Positions 12,504 to 22,044 of a stretch of 64,000 bases of DNA are shown here, one piece after another (position 1 is the first letter of the stretch; each line of letters opens with the position of its first letter). Origin of the DNA: Enterobacteriaceae bacterium 89 (GTDB taxonomy: Bacteria; Pseudomonadota; Gammaproteobacteria; Enterobacterales; Enterobacteriaceae); assembly GCA_014156375.1 (NCBI GenBank), contig RQJH01000002.1, positions 1,146,331 to 1,210,330 on the forward strand. The letters are read 5' to 3'. The notes beneath the pieces are model-generated. The model was given only the letters and a program-made list of their open reading frames with translations. It did not search any database and was not told where the DNA came from. The translations under genes and the position numbers were made by a program.

Positions 12504-12722
12504 ATGACTGAAAAACCTTTAACTAAAACTGATTATTTGATGCGTCTGCGACGTTGTCAGACTATTGATACCCTCGAACGTGTCATTGAAAAGAATAAAT
12601 ATGAACTTTCTGATAATGAACTGGCTGTTTTTTACTCAGCGGCCGATCATCGTCTGGCCGAGTTAACCATGAATAAGCTGTACGATAAAATCCCTTCTTC
12701 AGTATGGAAATTTATCCGCTAA
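12504..12722 (+). CDS. hha: Haemolysin expression-modulating protein Hha
   Basis: A 72-residue nucleoid-associated protein of the YmoA/Hha family that binds H-NS and strengthens silencing of horizontally acquired genes. From [14 protein letters not shown] onward it looks identical to E. coli Hha. ATG 12504 is chosen over the GTG three bases upstream because AAGGTAAA gives better spacing and the length matches E. coli. It is second gene of the tomB-hha pair. Confidence 0.96.
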
Positions 12723-12788
12723 TTTAAGTACAGATACGGACCTGCACATCCCCTGATGACCTGTTACTGATAATCGTCCGGATTACAA

Positions 12789-12848
12789 TGTGATAAACCT
12801 CACATGATGAATCAGGGAACGTTCCCTGGCCGTTCGCGAACTTATACT
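12789..12848 (+). promoter_or_regulatory. CRP site, two palindromes and promoter upstream of maa
   Basis: A consensus CRP core TGTGA-TAAACC-TCACA spans 12789-12804. It is followed by a perfect 16-bp palindrome CAGGGAACGTTCCCTG (12813-12828) and a perfect 10-bp palindrome GTTCGCGAAC (12832-12841), then a -10-like TATACT (12843-12848). The CRP centre lies about 60 bp upstream of the likely start site, the class I position. The palindromes cover the -35 region, where a repressor would act; that protein is unknown. Confidence 0.65.
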
Positions 12849-12876
12849 GTGGCTCTCTGATTAAAAGGAGATTCAC

Positions 12877-13431
12877 ATGAGTGATGAGAAACGAAAAATG
12901 ATCGCCGGGGAGCTGTACCGTCCAGGCGATGCCACGCTCCGGGCCGAGCGTATGCAGGCAAGACATTTACTGCATCAATACAACCACTCCTCCCCGGACG
13001 AGAAAGCGCTGCGGGCCTCCCTGCTTGGTGAACTGCTTGGACGCGCAGAAGATGCTTATATTGAACCCAGCTTCCGCTGCGATTATGGCTATAACATCTA
13101 TCTCGGCCGCAATTTCTACGCAAACTTTGACTGCGTGATGCTGGACGGCTGTCCTATCCATATCGGCGATAACTGCATGCTGGCTCCCGGTGTCCACATC
13201 TATACGGCAACCCACCCGTTGGACGCTGAAACCCGCAACAGCGGCGCGGAATACGGTAAACCGGTGACAATTGGTCATAACGTCTGGATTGGCGGGCGTG
13301 CCGTCATCAACCCTGGCGTGACGATTGGCGATAACGCAGTGATCGCTTCCGGTGCGGTCGTGGTCAAAGACGTGCCAGCCAACGCTGTGGTCGGGGGCAA
13401 TCCGGCGAAGGTCATCAAAATGCTCGCCTGA
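12877..13431 (+). CDS. maa: Maltose O-acetyltransferase
   Basis: Acetylates maltose and other sugars with acetyl-CoA. The 184-residue product (E. coli 183) has the N-terminal Mac domain and the left-handed beta-helix hexapeptide repeats ([37 protein letters not shown]) with the catalytic His in YTATHPL. The Shine-Dalgarno AAAGGAGA precedes the ATG by 6 bp. Confidence 0.95.
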   Translation: MSDEKRKMIAGELYRPGDATLRAERMQARHLLHQYNHSSPDEKALRASLLGELLGRAEDAYIEPSFRCDYGYNIYLGRNFYANFDCVMLDGCPIHIGDNCMLAPGVHIYTATHPLDAETRNSGAEYGKPVTIGHNVWIGGRAVINPGVTIGDNAVIASGAVVVKDVPANAVVGGNPAKVIKMLA

Positions 13432-13527
13432 CTGTTATGCTTTTCTGCAACTGAACTGTTACTTTCCGTCTGAATTGTTGCAACATAAAATACAGTTCTT
13501 CCCGATCCAGACAGGCAGAGGCGCAAA

Positions 13528-14001
13528 ATGGCCGAAATTCAGCGACTGCTCACCAGCACCATTGATGAGCTGAACCACACCGAGAAACGTGACAACCGCC
13601 CGCGGTTTAGCATCAGCTTTATTCGTCGTTTCCCTGGGCTGTTTGTGGCGATGTATCTCGGTTTTCTGGCAACCTGGATTGTGATGTATCGCTCAGAGAC
13701 GCTGGCGGATTCCCAGTGGCTGCTGGTGGTGCTGTTTATCGTGCTTAACGGCTTTTTCTTTTTTGACGTTGCGCCCCGCTATCGCTACGAAGACATCGAC
13801 GTGCTCGATTTTCGCGTGTGTTATAACGGCGAGTGGTACAACACCCGTTTCGTTCCGATCGAGCTTATCGACAGCATTCTGCAATCTCCTCAGGTGGCTG
13901 AGCCACAAAAAGCCCAACTTCAGAAGATGGTCGCGACCAAAGGCGAGCTGTCGTTCTACGATATTTTCACCCTTGCCCGCTCTGAGACAGCGCCTGCGTA
14001 A
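13528..14001 (+). CDS. ylaC: Inner-membrane protein YlaC
   Basis: A 157-residue protein of unknown function (E. coli 156). It has two close membrane segments at about residues 34-52 and 58-75, followed by a conserved cytoplasmic-looking domain with [26 protein letters not shown]. Its last 35 bases overlap the 3' end of the convergent MocR-type gene. Confidence 0.93.
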   Translation: MAEIQRLLTSTIDELNHTEKRDNRPRFSISFIRRFPGLFVAMYLGFLATWIVMYRSETLADSQWLLVVLFIVLNGFFFFDVAPRYRYEDIDVLDFRVCYNGEWYNTRFVPIELIDSILQSPQVAEPQKAQLQKMVATKGELSFYDIFTLARSETAPA

Positions 14002-15430
14002 TCAGCTTATTCAGCGTCCGTATTGCGGAAGCAAAACGCGACGCTGAGGTATTACCATAGCCCAGCACCAGGCCGGTTTTTCCGCTAGCAGGATCGAGGT
14101 AATAACGACTCAGTGCTGCTGGCGCGAGCTGATACTGACGCGCCGCCTGCGCAACCCAGCTGTCGTCAATTCCTTCCAGATGGACGGTTAAATGCATCCC
14201 GCCCTCGCCGCCAGAAACGGTGTGAGGATGGGTTAGCTCCTGCTTCAGCGCATCCCGCAACTGTCCCTGACGTTTACGATACAGCCGACGCATAGATGCC
14301 AGATGGCGAGCGTAGTGCCCCTCTTCAATAAAATGCGCCAGCGCGAGCTGCTCCGTTCGATGTCCTCCGCGCAGCAGAGAGTGAATGGCGGGCTGCATCG
14401 CTTTCGCCAGCGCTTTTGGCATCACCACAAAGCCAATCCTCAGTGAGGGAAACAGCGTTTTGCTGAAGGTTCCCAGATAGACAACCGGCGCATCAGGCTG
14501 CATCCCCAGCATTGCCGGAATGGGCTCGCTGCTGTAGCGAAATTCACTGTCGTAATCATCTTCAATAATCCACGCGCCCGTCGAGTGAGCAAACTGCAAC
14601 AGGGCGAGCCGACGTGCGGCACTCATCAGGCTTCCCAGAGGAAACTGGTGCGAAGGAGAGGTAAAAATCAGCCGGGGCGAGCGAGCTGTATGATCTGCAA
14701 ACTGCATCCCTTCCTCATCAATCTCCATCCCTTCGATCTGCAAACCTCGGGCAACAAAAGCACTTCTGGCACCTGCGTAACCCGGATCTTCCAGCCATGC
14801 CAGCTGGCCGCTTTCGCTGAGCAACTGCGTGCAAAGATTAAGCCCTTCAAGAGCCCCTTCGGTGATGATCACCTGCCCGGCCTCGCAGTGGATGCCACGG
14901 GACAGCGCCAGATGTCGGGCAATGGCTTCACGCAATGGCCGCTCTCCTGCCGATTCACCGTAGCCAAGCAGCGCATGGCCCTCTTCTCTTAGCACCCGGT
15001 CAATCAGCCGCCGCCACAGCGGCAGAGGGAAATAGTTCACCGCTGGCGTTCCGGGCGTAAAAGCAAAGGCCGGAGAATCCCTGCGCGTGCCAGTGGGAAG
15101 CGCCTTCAGCCTGGCCGGTAGCCTGAATTCTGCTTCGGTGGGCTCTTCGGCTGCCGCTGACGGCAGGCTGGCGACACGGGATCCCTGACGATCCCGCAGC
15201 AGATAACCCTCCGTGGTCAGCTGATCCAACACGGCATTGACCGTATTTCGTGAAAGACTGAGCTCCTGCGCCAGCGTTCTCGACCCCGGCAGGCGGCTGT
15301 GTGCCTGAAGCCGCCCGTCGAGGATCGCCTGGCGCAGGGCGCGATAAAGCACGCGGGTCAGCGTTTCACCGCTCCGTTCCCGTAAGGCCTTGCTCAGTAA
15401 GCGATAGAACGCATCGTCTGGTATATTCAT
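13967..15430 (-). CDS. MocR-family (GntR + aminotransferase fold) regulator
   Basis: A 487-residue regulator. The N-terminal GntR winged helix (about residues 12-80, [22 protein letters not shown]) is fused to a fold-type I PLP aminotransferase domain with a likely PLP lysine in [15 protein letters not shown]. Members of this family usually sense PLP or an amino-compound adduct and often control a divergent neighbour. The start is the second of two adjacent ATGs (15430), which has better spacing from AGGAG. The divergent GNAT gene is the likely target. It is not part of the E. coli order at this place. Confidence 0.88.
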   Translation of the reverse strand: MNIPDDAFYRLLSKALRERSGETLTRVLYRALRQAILDGRLQAHSRLPGSRTLAQELSLSRNTVNAVLDQLTTEGYLLRDRQGSRVASLPSAAAEEPTEAEFRLPARLKALPTGTRRDSPAFAFTPGTPAVNYFPLPLWRRLIDRVLREEGHALLGYGESAGERPLREAIARHLALSRGIHCEAGQVIITEGALEGLNLCTQLLSESGQLAWLEDPGYAGARSAFVARGLQIEGMEIDEEGMQFADHTARSPRLIFTSPSHQFPLGSLMSAARRLALLQFAHSTGAWIIEDDYDSEFRYSSEPIPAMLGMQPDAPVVYLGTFSKTLFPSLRIGFVVMPKALAKAMQPAIHSLLRGGHRTEQLALAHFIEEGHYARHLASMRRLYRKRQGQLRDALKQELTHPHTVSGGEGGMHLTVHLEGIDDSWVAQAARQYQLAPAALSRYYLDPASGKTGLVLGYGNTSASRFASAIRTLNKLITQALSQSGQG

Positions 15431-15466
15431 CATCTCTCCTGGTGGTACCACGAAAACATACTCCAA

Positions 15467-15486
15467 TGGTTCTTTTTAGGGAACCA
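15467..15486. promoter_or_regulatory. Candidate MocR operator
   Basis: Inverted repeat TGGTTC (15467-15472), 8-bp spacer, GAACCA (15481-15486). It lies in the 100-bp gap between the MocR-type gene and the GNAT gene, where one site could control both. Confidence 0.55.
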
Positions 15487-15530
15487 TCGAAGCCCTATTC
15501 TGGAGCGACAACATCACCGCAGGAGTCGTA

Positions 15531-16241
15531 ATGAGTCAGCAAAATCAGTTTGGTCAGCCCGTTGGCACCGCCCTTCCCGACTGGCAGCCCCGCCAGCATC
15601 CCCAGCGTGAAACGCTTGAAGGCCGTTTGTGTCGCCTGGAGCCACTAGCCGTTCATCACGCCGATGCGCTTTTCGCGGCTTATCAGCTGGCAGAAGATAC
15701 CCGCAGCTGGACGTGGCTGCTGCGCGAACCAGACAGCACCGCTCAGGAGTATAAAAACTGGGTGGCGAGCGTAGTTGAGCTTCAGGATCCGATTCATTTC
15801 GCGGTTATCGACAAGCAGACCGGACAGCCCGTCGGCACTCTGGCACTGATGCGCATCGACAGCAAAAATGGTGTGATTGAAGTTGGGCACGTGCATTTTT
15901 CACCGCTGCTGAGCCGCACGCCGATGTCGACAGAGGCGCAGTGGCTGCTGATGCGCTACGCCTTCGACCAGCTTGGCTATCGCCGCTATGAATGGAAATG
16001 CAACAGCCTCAACGAGCCTTCACGCCGGGCAGCGTTGCGGATGGGCTTTCAGTATGAAGGACGTTTTCGTCAGGCGTTGGTGATCAAAGGCCATAACCGC
16101 GATACCGACTGGTTTTCCATTATCGACAGCGAGTGGCCTTTGGTAGATTGGGCGATGCAGAAATGGCTTGCCGCCGAAAACTTCAGTTCCGACGGCAGGC
16201 AGATTAGATCCCTGGAAAGTTGGCGACAGGCCAAAAATTAA
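15531..16241 (+). CDS. GNAT-family N-acetyltransferase (RimJ/RimL-like)
   Basis: A 236-residue acetyl-CoA-dependent acyltransferase. The RimJ/RimL-type GNAT core runs from about residue 30 ([16 protein letters not shown]) to the conserved [20 protein letters not shown] at about residues 165-185. The substrate cannot be read from the sequence; proteins, small amines and antibiotics are all possible. It is divergent from the MocR-type regulator. Its stop codon overlaps the 3' end of rpmJ2 by a few bases. Confidence 0.82.
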   Translation: MSQQNQFGQPVGTALPDWQPRQHPQRETLEGRLCRLEPLAVHHADALFAAYQLAEDTRSWTWLLREPDSTAQEYKNWVASVVELQDPIHFAVIDKQTGQPVGTLALMRIDSKNGVIEVGHVHFSPLLSRTPMSTEAQWLLMRYAFDQLGYRRYEWKCNSLNEPSRRAALRMGFQYEGRFRQALVIKGHNRDTDWFSIIDSEWPLVDWAMQKWLAAENFSSDGRQIRSLESWRQAKN

Positions 16242-16378
16242 CGTCTTTTCTTACGCCCCTGCACGGCTTTAAAGCGGGGGTTACTTTTGCAAATCACGTA
16301 CAGCCGCCCTTTGCGTTTCACAATCTGGCAGTCCGGGTGGCGCTGTTTAGCGCTTTTCAGTGAATTAAGAACCTGCAT
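16238..16378 (-). CDS. rpmJ2: Ribosomal protein L36, type B
   Basis: A 46-residue protein, [20 protein letters not shown]..., matching the alternative L36 (YkgO) of E. coli in length and sequence. It lacks the CxxC zinc ribbon of the standard L36 and can replace it in zinc starvation, freeing zinc. It is second gene of the rpmE2-rpmJ2 pair, 2 bp after rpmE2. Confidence 0.95.
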   Translation of the reverse strand: MQVLNSLKSAKQRHPDCQIVKRKGRLYVICKSNPRFKAVQGRKKRR

Positions 16379-16380
16379 GC

Positions 16381-16641
16381 TTAGCTCCGTTTCGCGTTAA
16401 GAAAGCCGCCAAAACGCTGCTGGAAGCGCGCCGTGCTGCCTTCACTGGAGAAAGTTTTCTGCTTCCCGGTGTAGAACGGATGTGACTTAGAGGACACATC
16501 CAGCGTCACGTAAGGGAACGTTTCACCCTCAAGCTCAATTTCTCGCTCGGTTGAAATGGTAGAACCGACTTTGAAATACTCATTAGCGGCGGTGTCGTGG
16601 AACACCACGGTACGATAGTGTGGATGGATATTGGGTTTCAT
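16381..16641 (-). CDS. rpmE2: Ribosomal protein L31, type B
   Basis: An 86-residue zinc-independent L31 paralogue (YkgM type). It has no Cys residues and starts [23 protein letters not shown]. It is expressed when Zur repression is lifted, so zinc bound in ordinary L31 can be released. A Zur-type palindrome lies directly upstream of its ribosome binding site. Confidence 0.95.
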   Translation of the reverse strand: MKPNIHPHYRTVVFHDTAANEYFKVGSTISTEREIELEGETFPYVTLDVSSKSHPFYTGKQKTFSSEGSTARFQQRFGGFLNAKRS

Positions 16642-16649
16642 GGTCGACC

Positions 16650-16676
16650 TCATATTGTTATATTATAACATAACAA
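16650..16676 (-). promoter_or_regulatory. Zur box of rpmE2-rpmJ2
   Basis: The 15-bp palindrome TGTTATATTATAACA (16656-16670) within AT-rich flanks fits the enterobacterial Zur consensus, whose core is TGTTATA-TATAACA. It sits about 15 bp upstream of the rpmE2 start codon, where bound Zur would block transcription. Confidence 0.85.
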
Positions 16677-16739
16677 CAAAATACGCCGACCGCGTAGTAA
16701 GATCAACCATGAGTTCGTCATGGTCTTTGGTCAGAGATA

Positions 16740-16767
16740 AAAAAGGGCGACTGATGTCGCCCTTTTT
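16740..16767 (-). terminator. Bidirectional terminator downstream of the PTS gene
   Basis: A perfect 12-bp stem, AAAAAGGGCGAC (16740-16751) with GTCGCCCTTTTT (16756-16767) and a TGAT loop, with A/T tracts on both sides. It ends the PTS transcript 19 bp after the stop codon and isolates rpmE2 from it. Confidence 0.88.
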
Positions 16768-16785
16768 GCTGATTTTTAAGCCGAA

Positions 16786-18153
16786 TTATTTTTGCTCGCG
16801 CCCCACCAGCACGGTAGTCAGCGTGAAAGAGATAATCAGCGCCATCGCCACTCCCGATAACGCAAACACAAAATAGGGCCCAATGTACGCAGGCAGGCTG
16901 AAGATGCTCGACAAAATGTAGCCATACAGCCGCACGCCGAAGAAAGCGATAAACGCCGAGGCCAGCGAGCTTGCCACCGTTGCGGCGATAAAAGCTTTTT
17001 TGTAGCGGGTCAGCACGCCAAACAGTGCGGGTTCGGTTATACCCAGCAGGGCAGAAACCGCCGCGGACAGCGTGACCGTTTTCTCCTGTCGGTCTTTGCT
17101 CAGCCGCCAGATGGCAAAGGTCGCTCCGGCAATCGCCATATTGGCCATGAACATCATCGGCATCAGCATGTCGTAACCGCGATCGCTGAAGTTTTGCAGC
17201 GCAATCGGCGTCATTGCGTGATGCATGCCGGTGAGGATCGCCACCGGGCGAATTGCTCCCACCACCAATCCGGCGAAGCTTGCCGACACACCAAACAATC
17301 CTTCGATAAAGTACGCCAGCGCCTTGCCGAGCCAGATACCAATGGGACCAATCACCACCAGCGCCGCCAGTGCACCAATAAACAGAGTCAGCGTCGGCGT
17401 GAAGACCGTTTTCAGCACGTCTGGCATGATGCTGTCGACCCATTTGTGGATGTACTTCAGCGCCAGCACCGAGAAAATCACCGGGATCACGCTGGAAGCG
17501 TAGTTAAACACCGATACCGGGATCGCGTTCATCAGCCACAGCGCAGAAACCGCATCCGCCTGGTGCGCCGCCAGCGCTTTAGCCGCTTCAATCAGCGTCG
17601 GATACATCAGACAGGCCGCCACTGCCGCCGCCAGATATTCATTGGTTTTGAAGATTTTCGCCGCCGACACGGCGAGGAAAAACGGCAGGAAATAGAACAC
17701 GCCGCTGGCGATTAAATCGATGATCATCACCGTATCGCTTTTCGTCGACACCACCTTCAGCGCGATTAATCCTGCCAGCAGCCCTTTGATCATCCCCGCT
17801 CCGGCAATCGCCGGAACTATCGGACCAAATACACCGGACACAGTATCCATAAACATCGACACCAGGCTTTTGCGTCCTTTGCTGTTTTCAGCACTATCTT
17901 GCGAAGACTGGCCCAGCGCTTCCTGCAATTGCTCATACCAGCTGTTCACTTTCGGTCCGATAATGATCTGGAACTGATCGCTTTGCAGCTGTGCGCCCAA
18001 CACGCCGGGCAACAGCTTGATTTCCTGCTGTTTTATTTTGCTGTCATCCACCAAATCAAAGCGTAATCGGGTCATGCAGTGCCAGACTTTGTTAATATTT
18101 TCTTGCCCACCGACCAGCCTGATAATAGTGGCGATGGCGTCTTGCGTGCCCAT
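16786..18153 (-). CDS. PTS permease, EIIBC, glucose/sucrose superfamily
   Basis: A 455-residue phosphotransferase transporter. The N-terminal EIIB domain carries the phosphorylated Cys26 in WHCMTRLRF. The EIIC domain (about residues 105-450) has multiple spans and the signature GITEPALFGV. There is no EIIA domain, so a EIIA from another gene, such as Crr, must supply the phosphate. The start MGTQDAIATIIRLVGG aligns with EIIB; the upstream open frame lies in the promoter region. The substrate is unknown. It is divergent from a dehydratase-like gene, and both are flanked by a GntR/HutC regulator. Confidence 0.9.
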   Translation of the reverse strand: MGTQDAIATIIRLVGGQENINKVWHCMTRLRFDLVDDSKIKQQEIKLLPGVLGAQLQSDQFQIIIGPKVNSWYEQLQEALGQSSQDSAENSKGRKSLVSMFMDTVSGVFGPIVPAIAGAGMIKGLLAGLIALKVVSTKSDTVMIIDLIASGVFYFLPFFLAVSAAKIFKTNEYLAAAVAACLMYPTLIEAAKALAAHQADAVSALWLMNAIPVSVFNYASSVIPVIFSVLALKYIHKWVDSIMPDVLKTVFTPTLTLFIGALAALVVIGPIGIWLGKALAYFIEGLFGVSASFAGLVVGAIRPVAILTGMHHAMTPIALQNFSDRGYDMLMPMMFMANMAIAGATFAIWRLSKDRQEKTVTLSAAVSALLGITEPALFGVLTRYKKAFIAATVASSLASAFIAFFGVRLYGYILSSIFSLPAYIGPYFVFALSGVAMALIISFTLTTVLVGREQK

Positions 18154-18286
18154 AGCGACTCCTGCGGAATTGTTATTTTTTTGGTTGTCAGCATGGTAAT
18201 GAAGCTCACCGTACAAAACAAACCAATAAAATTTGAATTGGCTCACAACTCGCTTATACAAAGCTATGAAACCACCTACAATTGAT

Positions 18287-18335
18287 AAATTGGTCTGGTT
18301 TTTAATTAAAAACAGACTGTATTTCAGACCAAATT
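18287..18335. promoter_or_regulatory. Candidate GntR/HutC operator between PTS and dehydratase genes
   Basis: Half-site TTGGTCTG (18290-18297) faces its exact inverse CAGACCAA (18325-18332), with a further CAGAC at 18313-18317 in an AT-rich spacer. The TGGTCT/AGACCA core is typical for HutC-subfamily GntR proteins. One such protein is encoded at 19629-20348, which makes it the probable ligand of this site. Confidence 0.65.
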
Positions 18336-18428
18336 ATTTATTAGAAAAAAAGGTTTACCCGGAGCTAAAAATAAGCGGAAGATAAGTCATTACTTCTGAA
18401 TTTTGTCTTGTACAGGGAGCCTTTTTCC

Positions 18429-19628
18429 GTGGAACCTACGCTCATTACGGCTATCGATTGCTTCATCACTCGCCCGGATCGCCATAACCTGGTGACGGTG
18501 CGTGTGACCACCAATAAAGGCGTCACCGGGCTCGGCTGCGCTACCTTCCAGCAGCGTCCGCTGGCGGTGAAAACGCTCGTCGACGAATACCTCCGCCCGC
18601 TGCTGCTGGGGCGAGATGCCAACCATATCGAAGATCTGTGGCAGATGATGAACGTTAACGCCTACTGGCGTAACGGCCCGGCCATGAACAACGCTATCGC
18701 CGGTGTGGATATGGCGCTGTGGGATATCAAAGCCCGTCTGGCCAACATGCCGCTTTACCAGCTGCTCGGCGGAAAATCCCGCGACGCCATTGCGGCCTAC
18801 ACCCATGCCAGCGGGGAAACGCTGGAAGAGCTTTACGAGGCCGTCGACGGGCTGCTGGAAAAAGGCTATCGCCATATTCGCTGTCAGCTGGGTTTTTACG
18901 GCGGTACGCCAACGGAGCTACACGCACCGGAAAATCCTTCTCCCGGCGCGTGGTTCGATCAGGATCAGTATATGCGCAACACCGTTGAGATGTTCCGCGC
19001 CCTGCGCGATCGCTACGGCTATCGCTTCCACATCCTGCATGATGTCCACGAACGGCTGTTTCCCCAGCAGGCCATCCAGTTAGCGAAGCAGCTGGAGCCG
19101 TATCAGCCCTACTTTATTGAAGATATTTTGCCGCCACAGCAGACGCCGTGGCTGGCGCAGATTCGCCAACAGAGCAGCATTCCACTCGCGCTGGGCGAAC
19201 TGTTTAATAACCCGGCCGAATGGCACGAGCTGATTGTGAACCGGCAGATCGATTTTATTCGCTGCCACGTTTCGCAGATTGGTGGGATCACCCCAGCGCT
19301 GAAGCTGGCGGTGCTTTGCCAGGCCTTTGGCGTCCGTCTGGCCTGGCACGGTCCGGGCGATATGACGCCGATTGGTGTGGCAGTGAACACGCATCTCAAC
19401 ATTCATCTGCACAATGCCGCCATTCAGGAGTTTATCCCGCGCTCGGCCACCACCGACGCCGTCTTCCCCGGCGCGCCTGAGGTCAAAGAAGGCTATATCT
19501 ATCCGCCGCAGGCCGCGGGAATTGGTGTGGAGTTTAACGAAGATCTGGCGCTGGCCCATCCGGTGGTTTATCGCCCACATGAATGGACGCAAAGCCGCCT
19601 GCCGGACGGCACGCTGCATACGCCGTAA
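18429..19628 (+). CDS. Enolase-superfamily dehydratase (RspA/ManD-like)
   Basis: A 399-residue member of the mandelate racemase/enolase superfamily resembling RspA and D-mannonate dehydratase-type proteins. It has the N-terminal capping domain and a TIM-barrel with apparent metal ligands in [17 protein letters not shown] and ALGELF, and a conserved [10 protein letters not shown] loop. Such enzymes dehydrate sugar acids, often at low rates. Start chosen: GTG 18429, about 9 bp after AGGGAG; the TTG 21 bases earlier lacks a ribosome site. It is divergent from the PTS gene, with its own regulator downstream. Function in vivo is uncertain. Confidence 0.82.
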   Translation: MEPTLITAIDCFITRPDRHNLVTVRVTTNKGVTGLGCATFQQRPLAVKTLVDEYLRPLLLGRDANHIEDLWQMMNVNAYWRNGPAMNNAIAGVDMALWDIKARLANMPLYQLLGGKSRDAIAAYTHASGETLEELYEAVDGLLEKGYRHIRCQLGFYGGTPTELHAPENPSPGAWFDQDQYMRNTVEMFRALRDRYGYRFHILHDVHERLFPQQAIQLAKQLEPYQPYFIEDILPPQQTPWLAQIRQQSSIPLALGELFNNPAEWHELIVNRQIDFIRCHVSQIGGITPALKLAVLCQAFGVRLAWHGPGDMTPIGVAVNTHLNIHLHNAAIQEFIPRSATTDAVFPGAPEVKEGYIYPPQAAGIGVEFNEDLALAHPVVYRPHEWTQSRLPDGTLHTP

Positions 19629-20348
19629 TTAAACAGGCTGTTGGCGAAAGGCCAGGTTATCGCGGTTGTGCGGAATGACGTAGGTGCAGGTGTAATTGAT
19701 ATCGATAATATCGCTGATTTCATACACCTGCCCGTCGGTCAGGATCCCGCGATTGGTAATATGCATCGCCGGGCTACCCTTCTTACAACCCAGCAGCTCC
19801 GCCTGTTCGCGGCTGATGTTCACCGCCCGATAGGTGGTGAACAGATGCGAAATCTGATACCCCTTTTGCAGGACATATTGCTGTAACGAACGTTCGATAA
19901 CCTGCTGCGTAAGGTCCGGGAATGCCGCCGAAGGCATGCGCGACACCTCGATCTGTACGGGATTGTCGTCGACATACCGCAGCCGACAAAACTGCCAGAT
20001 AAAATCATCATCCGTTAGCCCGAATATCTGCTGCTCCTCGCGATTCGGGCGTTTTTTATGCAGGCTGATCATCCGGTAGCGCATCTGGTCGAAGCGCTTT
20101 TCAGTGATGGAGTTGTACACCAGCGGATTGTTGCGCGCCTGCTCAATCACCCAAATACCTGACCCCTGCACAATTTTCACCACCCCAATGCTGACCAGTT
20201 TTTCCAGCGCCTGGCGCACCGTTGAGCGCGAGACGCCATACTCTTCCGCCAGCTGTCGCTCCGGCGGCAGTTTGCGCAGCGGGCTCTCATCGCTTTGCTG
20301 ATAGATTTTACTGAGCAGATCCTGAGTCACGAATTCACTTTTCTTCAT
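19629..20348 (-). CDS. GntR/HutC-family transcriptional regulator
   Basis: A 239-residue regulator. The N-terminal GntR winged helix (about residues 8-72, RQLAEEYGVSRSTVRQALEKL) is followed by a UTRA ligand-binding domain (about residues 90-230), which in this subfamily senses sugar phosphates or related metabolites. It is convergent with the dehydratase gene, with adjacent ends and no gap. Its likely target is the operator at 18287-18335. Confidence 0.9.
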   Translation of the reverse strand: MKKSEFVTQDLLSKIYQQSDESPLRKLPPERQLAEEYGVSRSTVRQALEKLVSIGVVKIVQGSGIWVIEQARNNPLVYNSITEKRFDQMRYRMISLHKKRPNREEQQIFGLTDDDFIWQFCRLRYVDDNPVQIEVSRMPSAAFPDLTQQVIERSLQQYVLQKGYQISHLFTTYRAVNISREQAELLGCKKGSPAMHITNRGILTDGQVYEISDIIDINYTCTYVIPHNRDNLAFRQQPV

Positions 20349-20451
20349 CGGGTCGCTCCGCGGTTAGCCCTGTGAAAAAGTACAGTTAAAGCTGGCATTG
20401 CGTATAATTGGCGTAACTCAACAATTTCAGCGCTGAAAGGAAAGCAGGACC

Positions 20452-22011
20452 ATGATAAGCAAGAAAATGGTCAGCCTGGTAGTGGGCGTGCTGATTCTGT
20501 CCGTATTAATCCCCATCACGCTTAGCGTGTGGCTGGCACATCATCAGGCAGAAAAGGAATTTACCCGCGACCTCGACGCCTACGGCGGACGGGTCATTAT
20601 GCGAACTCAGCAGGTGGTTCGCCAGGCGAAATCAGCTCTTAACGAAATGGATCACTTCCAGGGTCAGCCCTGCAGTGAGGCACATCTGCAGGCCATGCGG
20701 CAGATTTCATTCACCCGTCGCGACGTGCAGGAAGTGCTGTGGCTGGATGGCCCGAAGCCGGTGTGCTCGTCAATGGAAAGCCACAGCACGGCAGCCAGTT
20801 TCCCCCCTACTGACCATCGTACCCTGGATGGTTTCAGCGTCTGGCTGACCAACAATAACGATCTGGGCATCAATCACTACATGGTGGCGATCGCCAGTGA
20901 ACATCACATGGTGATGATCGATCCGGCTTCGTTTGTCGATGTTATCCCTTTCGCCCCCTGGACCATCAACAGCGCGCTGGTGGGGGCCAAAACTGGCAAC
21001 ATTATCGCCAATAGCGCCCCTTTTGCGATTGCGCTGTGGCACGAGGCTAACGCTAAGCATGTCAAAAGCCTTCTGCACGATGGTACGTTGTACAATTTTC
21101 GCGATTACCCGGATCTGGGCGTTTCCCAGGTTGTCTGGGCGTCTTCCTCTCCGCTGACGGCAAAATGGCACCAGCAGCTGATTATCTGGCTGCCCATCGG
21201 GCTGGTGGTCAGCCTGCTCGCTGCGCTGTTAATTCTGCGCAGCGTCAGAAAACTGCAATCGCCGTATCACCGGATGCTTGAGGCAATCAACGACCGCAGC
21301 ATTGAAGTCTATTATCAGCCGATTGTCTCATTAGGATCAGGCAAGCTGGTGGGAGCGGAAGCGCTCGCCCGCTGGCCGCAGCCGGATGGCTCATTTTTGT
21401 CACCGGAAATCTTTGTGCCTTTAGCAGAACAAACGGGGCTCATCACTCGTCTGACCGGGCTGATTGTCGAGAATGTATTTGACGATCTGGGGAGTTGGCT
21501 AAAGCAGCATCCGCAGCTGCACGTGTCGATTAATCTCGATCCGAGGGATCTGTCTGACTCCGTGCTGCCTGCCCTGCTGGCCCGTCAATTGCAAAAATGG
21601 GATATCCCGCCTGCACAAATTGCGCTGGAGCTGACAGAGCGCAGCTTTATCGATCCTAAAAACTGCGCTGTGACGCTGAAGCAGCTGCGCCAGGCGGGGC
21701 ACGCTATCTACATCGACGATTTTGGCACCGGCTATTCCAGCCTCAGCTACCTGCAAAATCTGGACGTCGACATCATTAAAATCGACAAATCTTTCGTTGA
21801 TTCACTGGCGTTCCATAACGTGACCCAGCACATCGTGGAGATGGCGAAAGAGCTGCAACTGGCGATGGTGGCGGAAGGCGTGGAAACCGAGGAGCAGCGG
21901 CAGTGGTTAACTGAACACGGCGTCCAGTTCGGTCAGGGCTGGCTGTACAGCAAAGCGCTGCCGAAAGCTGCTTTTATCAAGTGGGCCGAACAGAACCTGC
22001 AGGGGAGATAA
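20452..22011 (+). CDS. pdeB: Cyclic-di-GMP phosphodiesterase PdeB (YlaB), CSS-motif EAL protein
   Basis: A 519-residue inner-membrane enzyme (E. coli PdeB 516). An N-terminal membrane helix (residues ~8-30) is followed by a periplasmic CSS-motif domain (PVCSSMES at about residue 103) and a second helix at about 242-264. The cytoplasmic EAL domain (about 275-515) carries GAEALARW, the metal-binding segment YIDDFGTGYSSLSYL and VAEGVETEEQ, so it should hydrolyse c-di-GMP. In this family the periplasmic disulfide state controls activity. Core position between ylaC and ybaA, apart from the inserted block. Confidence 0.93.
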   Translation: MISKKMVSLVVGVLILSVLIPITLSVWLAHHQAEKEFTRDLDAYGGRVIMRTQQVVRQAKSALNEMDHFQGQPCSEAHLQAMRQISFTRRDVQEVLWLDGPKPVCSSMESHSTAASFPPTDHRTLDGFSVWLTNNNDLGINHYMVAIASEHHMVMIDPASFVDVIPFAPWTINSALVGAKTGNIIANSAPFAIALWHEANAKHVKSLLHDGTLYNFRDYPDLGVSQVVWASSSPLTAKWHQQLIIWLPIGLVVSLLAALLILRSVRKLQSPYHRMLEAINDRSIEVYYQPIVSLGSGKLVGAEALARWPQPDGSFLSPEIFVPLAEQTGLITRLTGLIVENVFDDLGSWLKQHPQLHVSINLDPRDLSDSVLPALLARQLQKWDIPPAQIALELTERSFIDPKNCAVTLKQLRQAGHAIYIDDFGTGYSSLSYLQNLDVDIIKIDKSFVDSLAFHNVTQHIVEMAKELQLAMVAEGVETEEQRQWLTEHGVQFGQGWLYSKALPKAAFIKWAEQNLQGR

Positions 22012-22044
22012 ACGGCTGGCGGTACACCGCACAGCCGTCAGTTT

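Noticed and set aside
18408-19628. TTG start for the dehydratase gene, 21 bases upstream
   Set aside because: GTG 18429 has AGGGAG at good spacing; TTG has no ribosome site.
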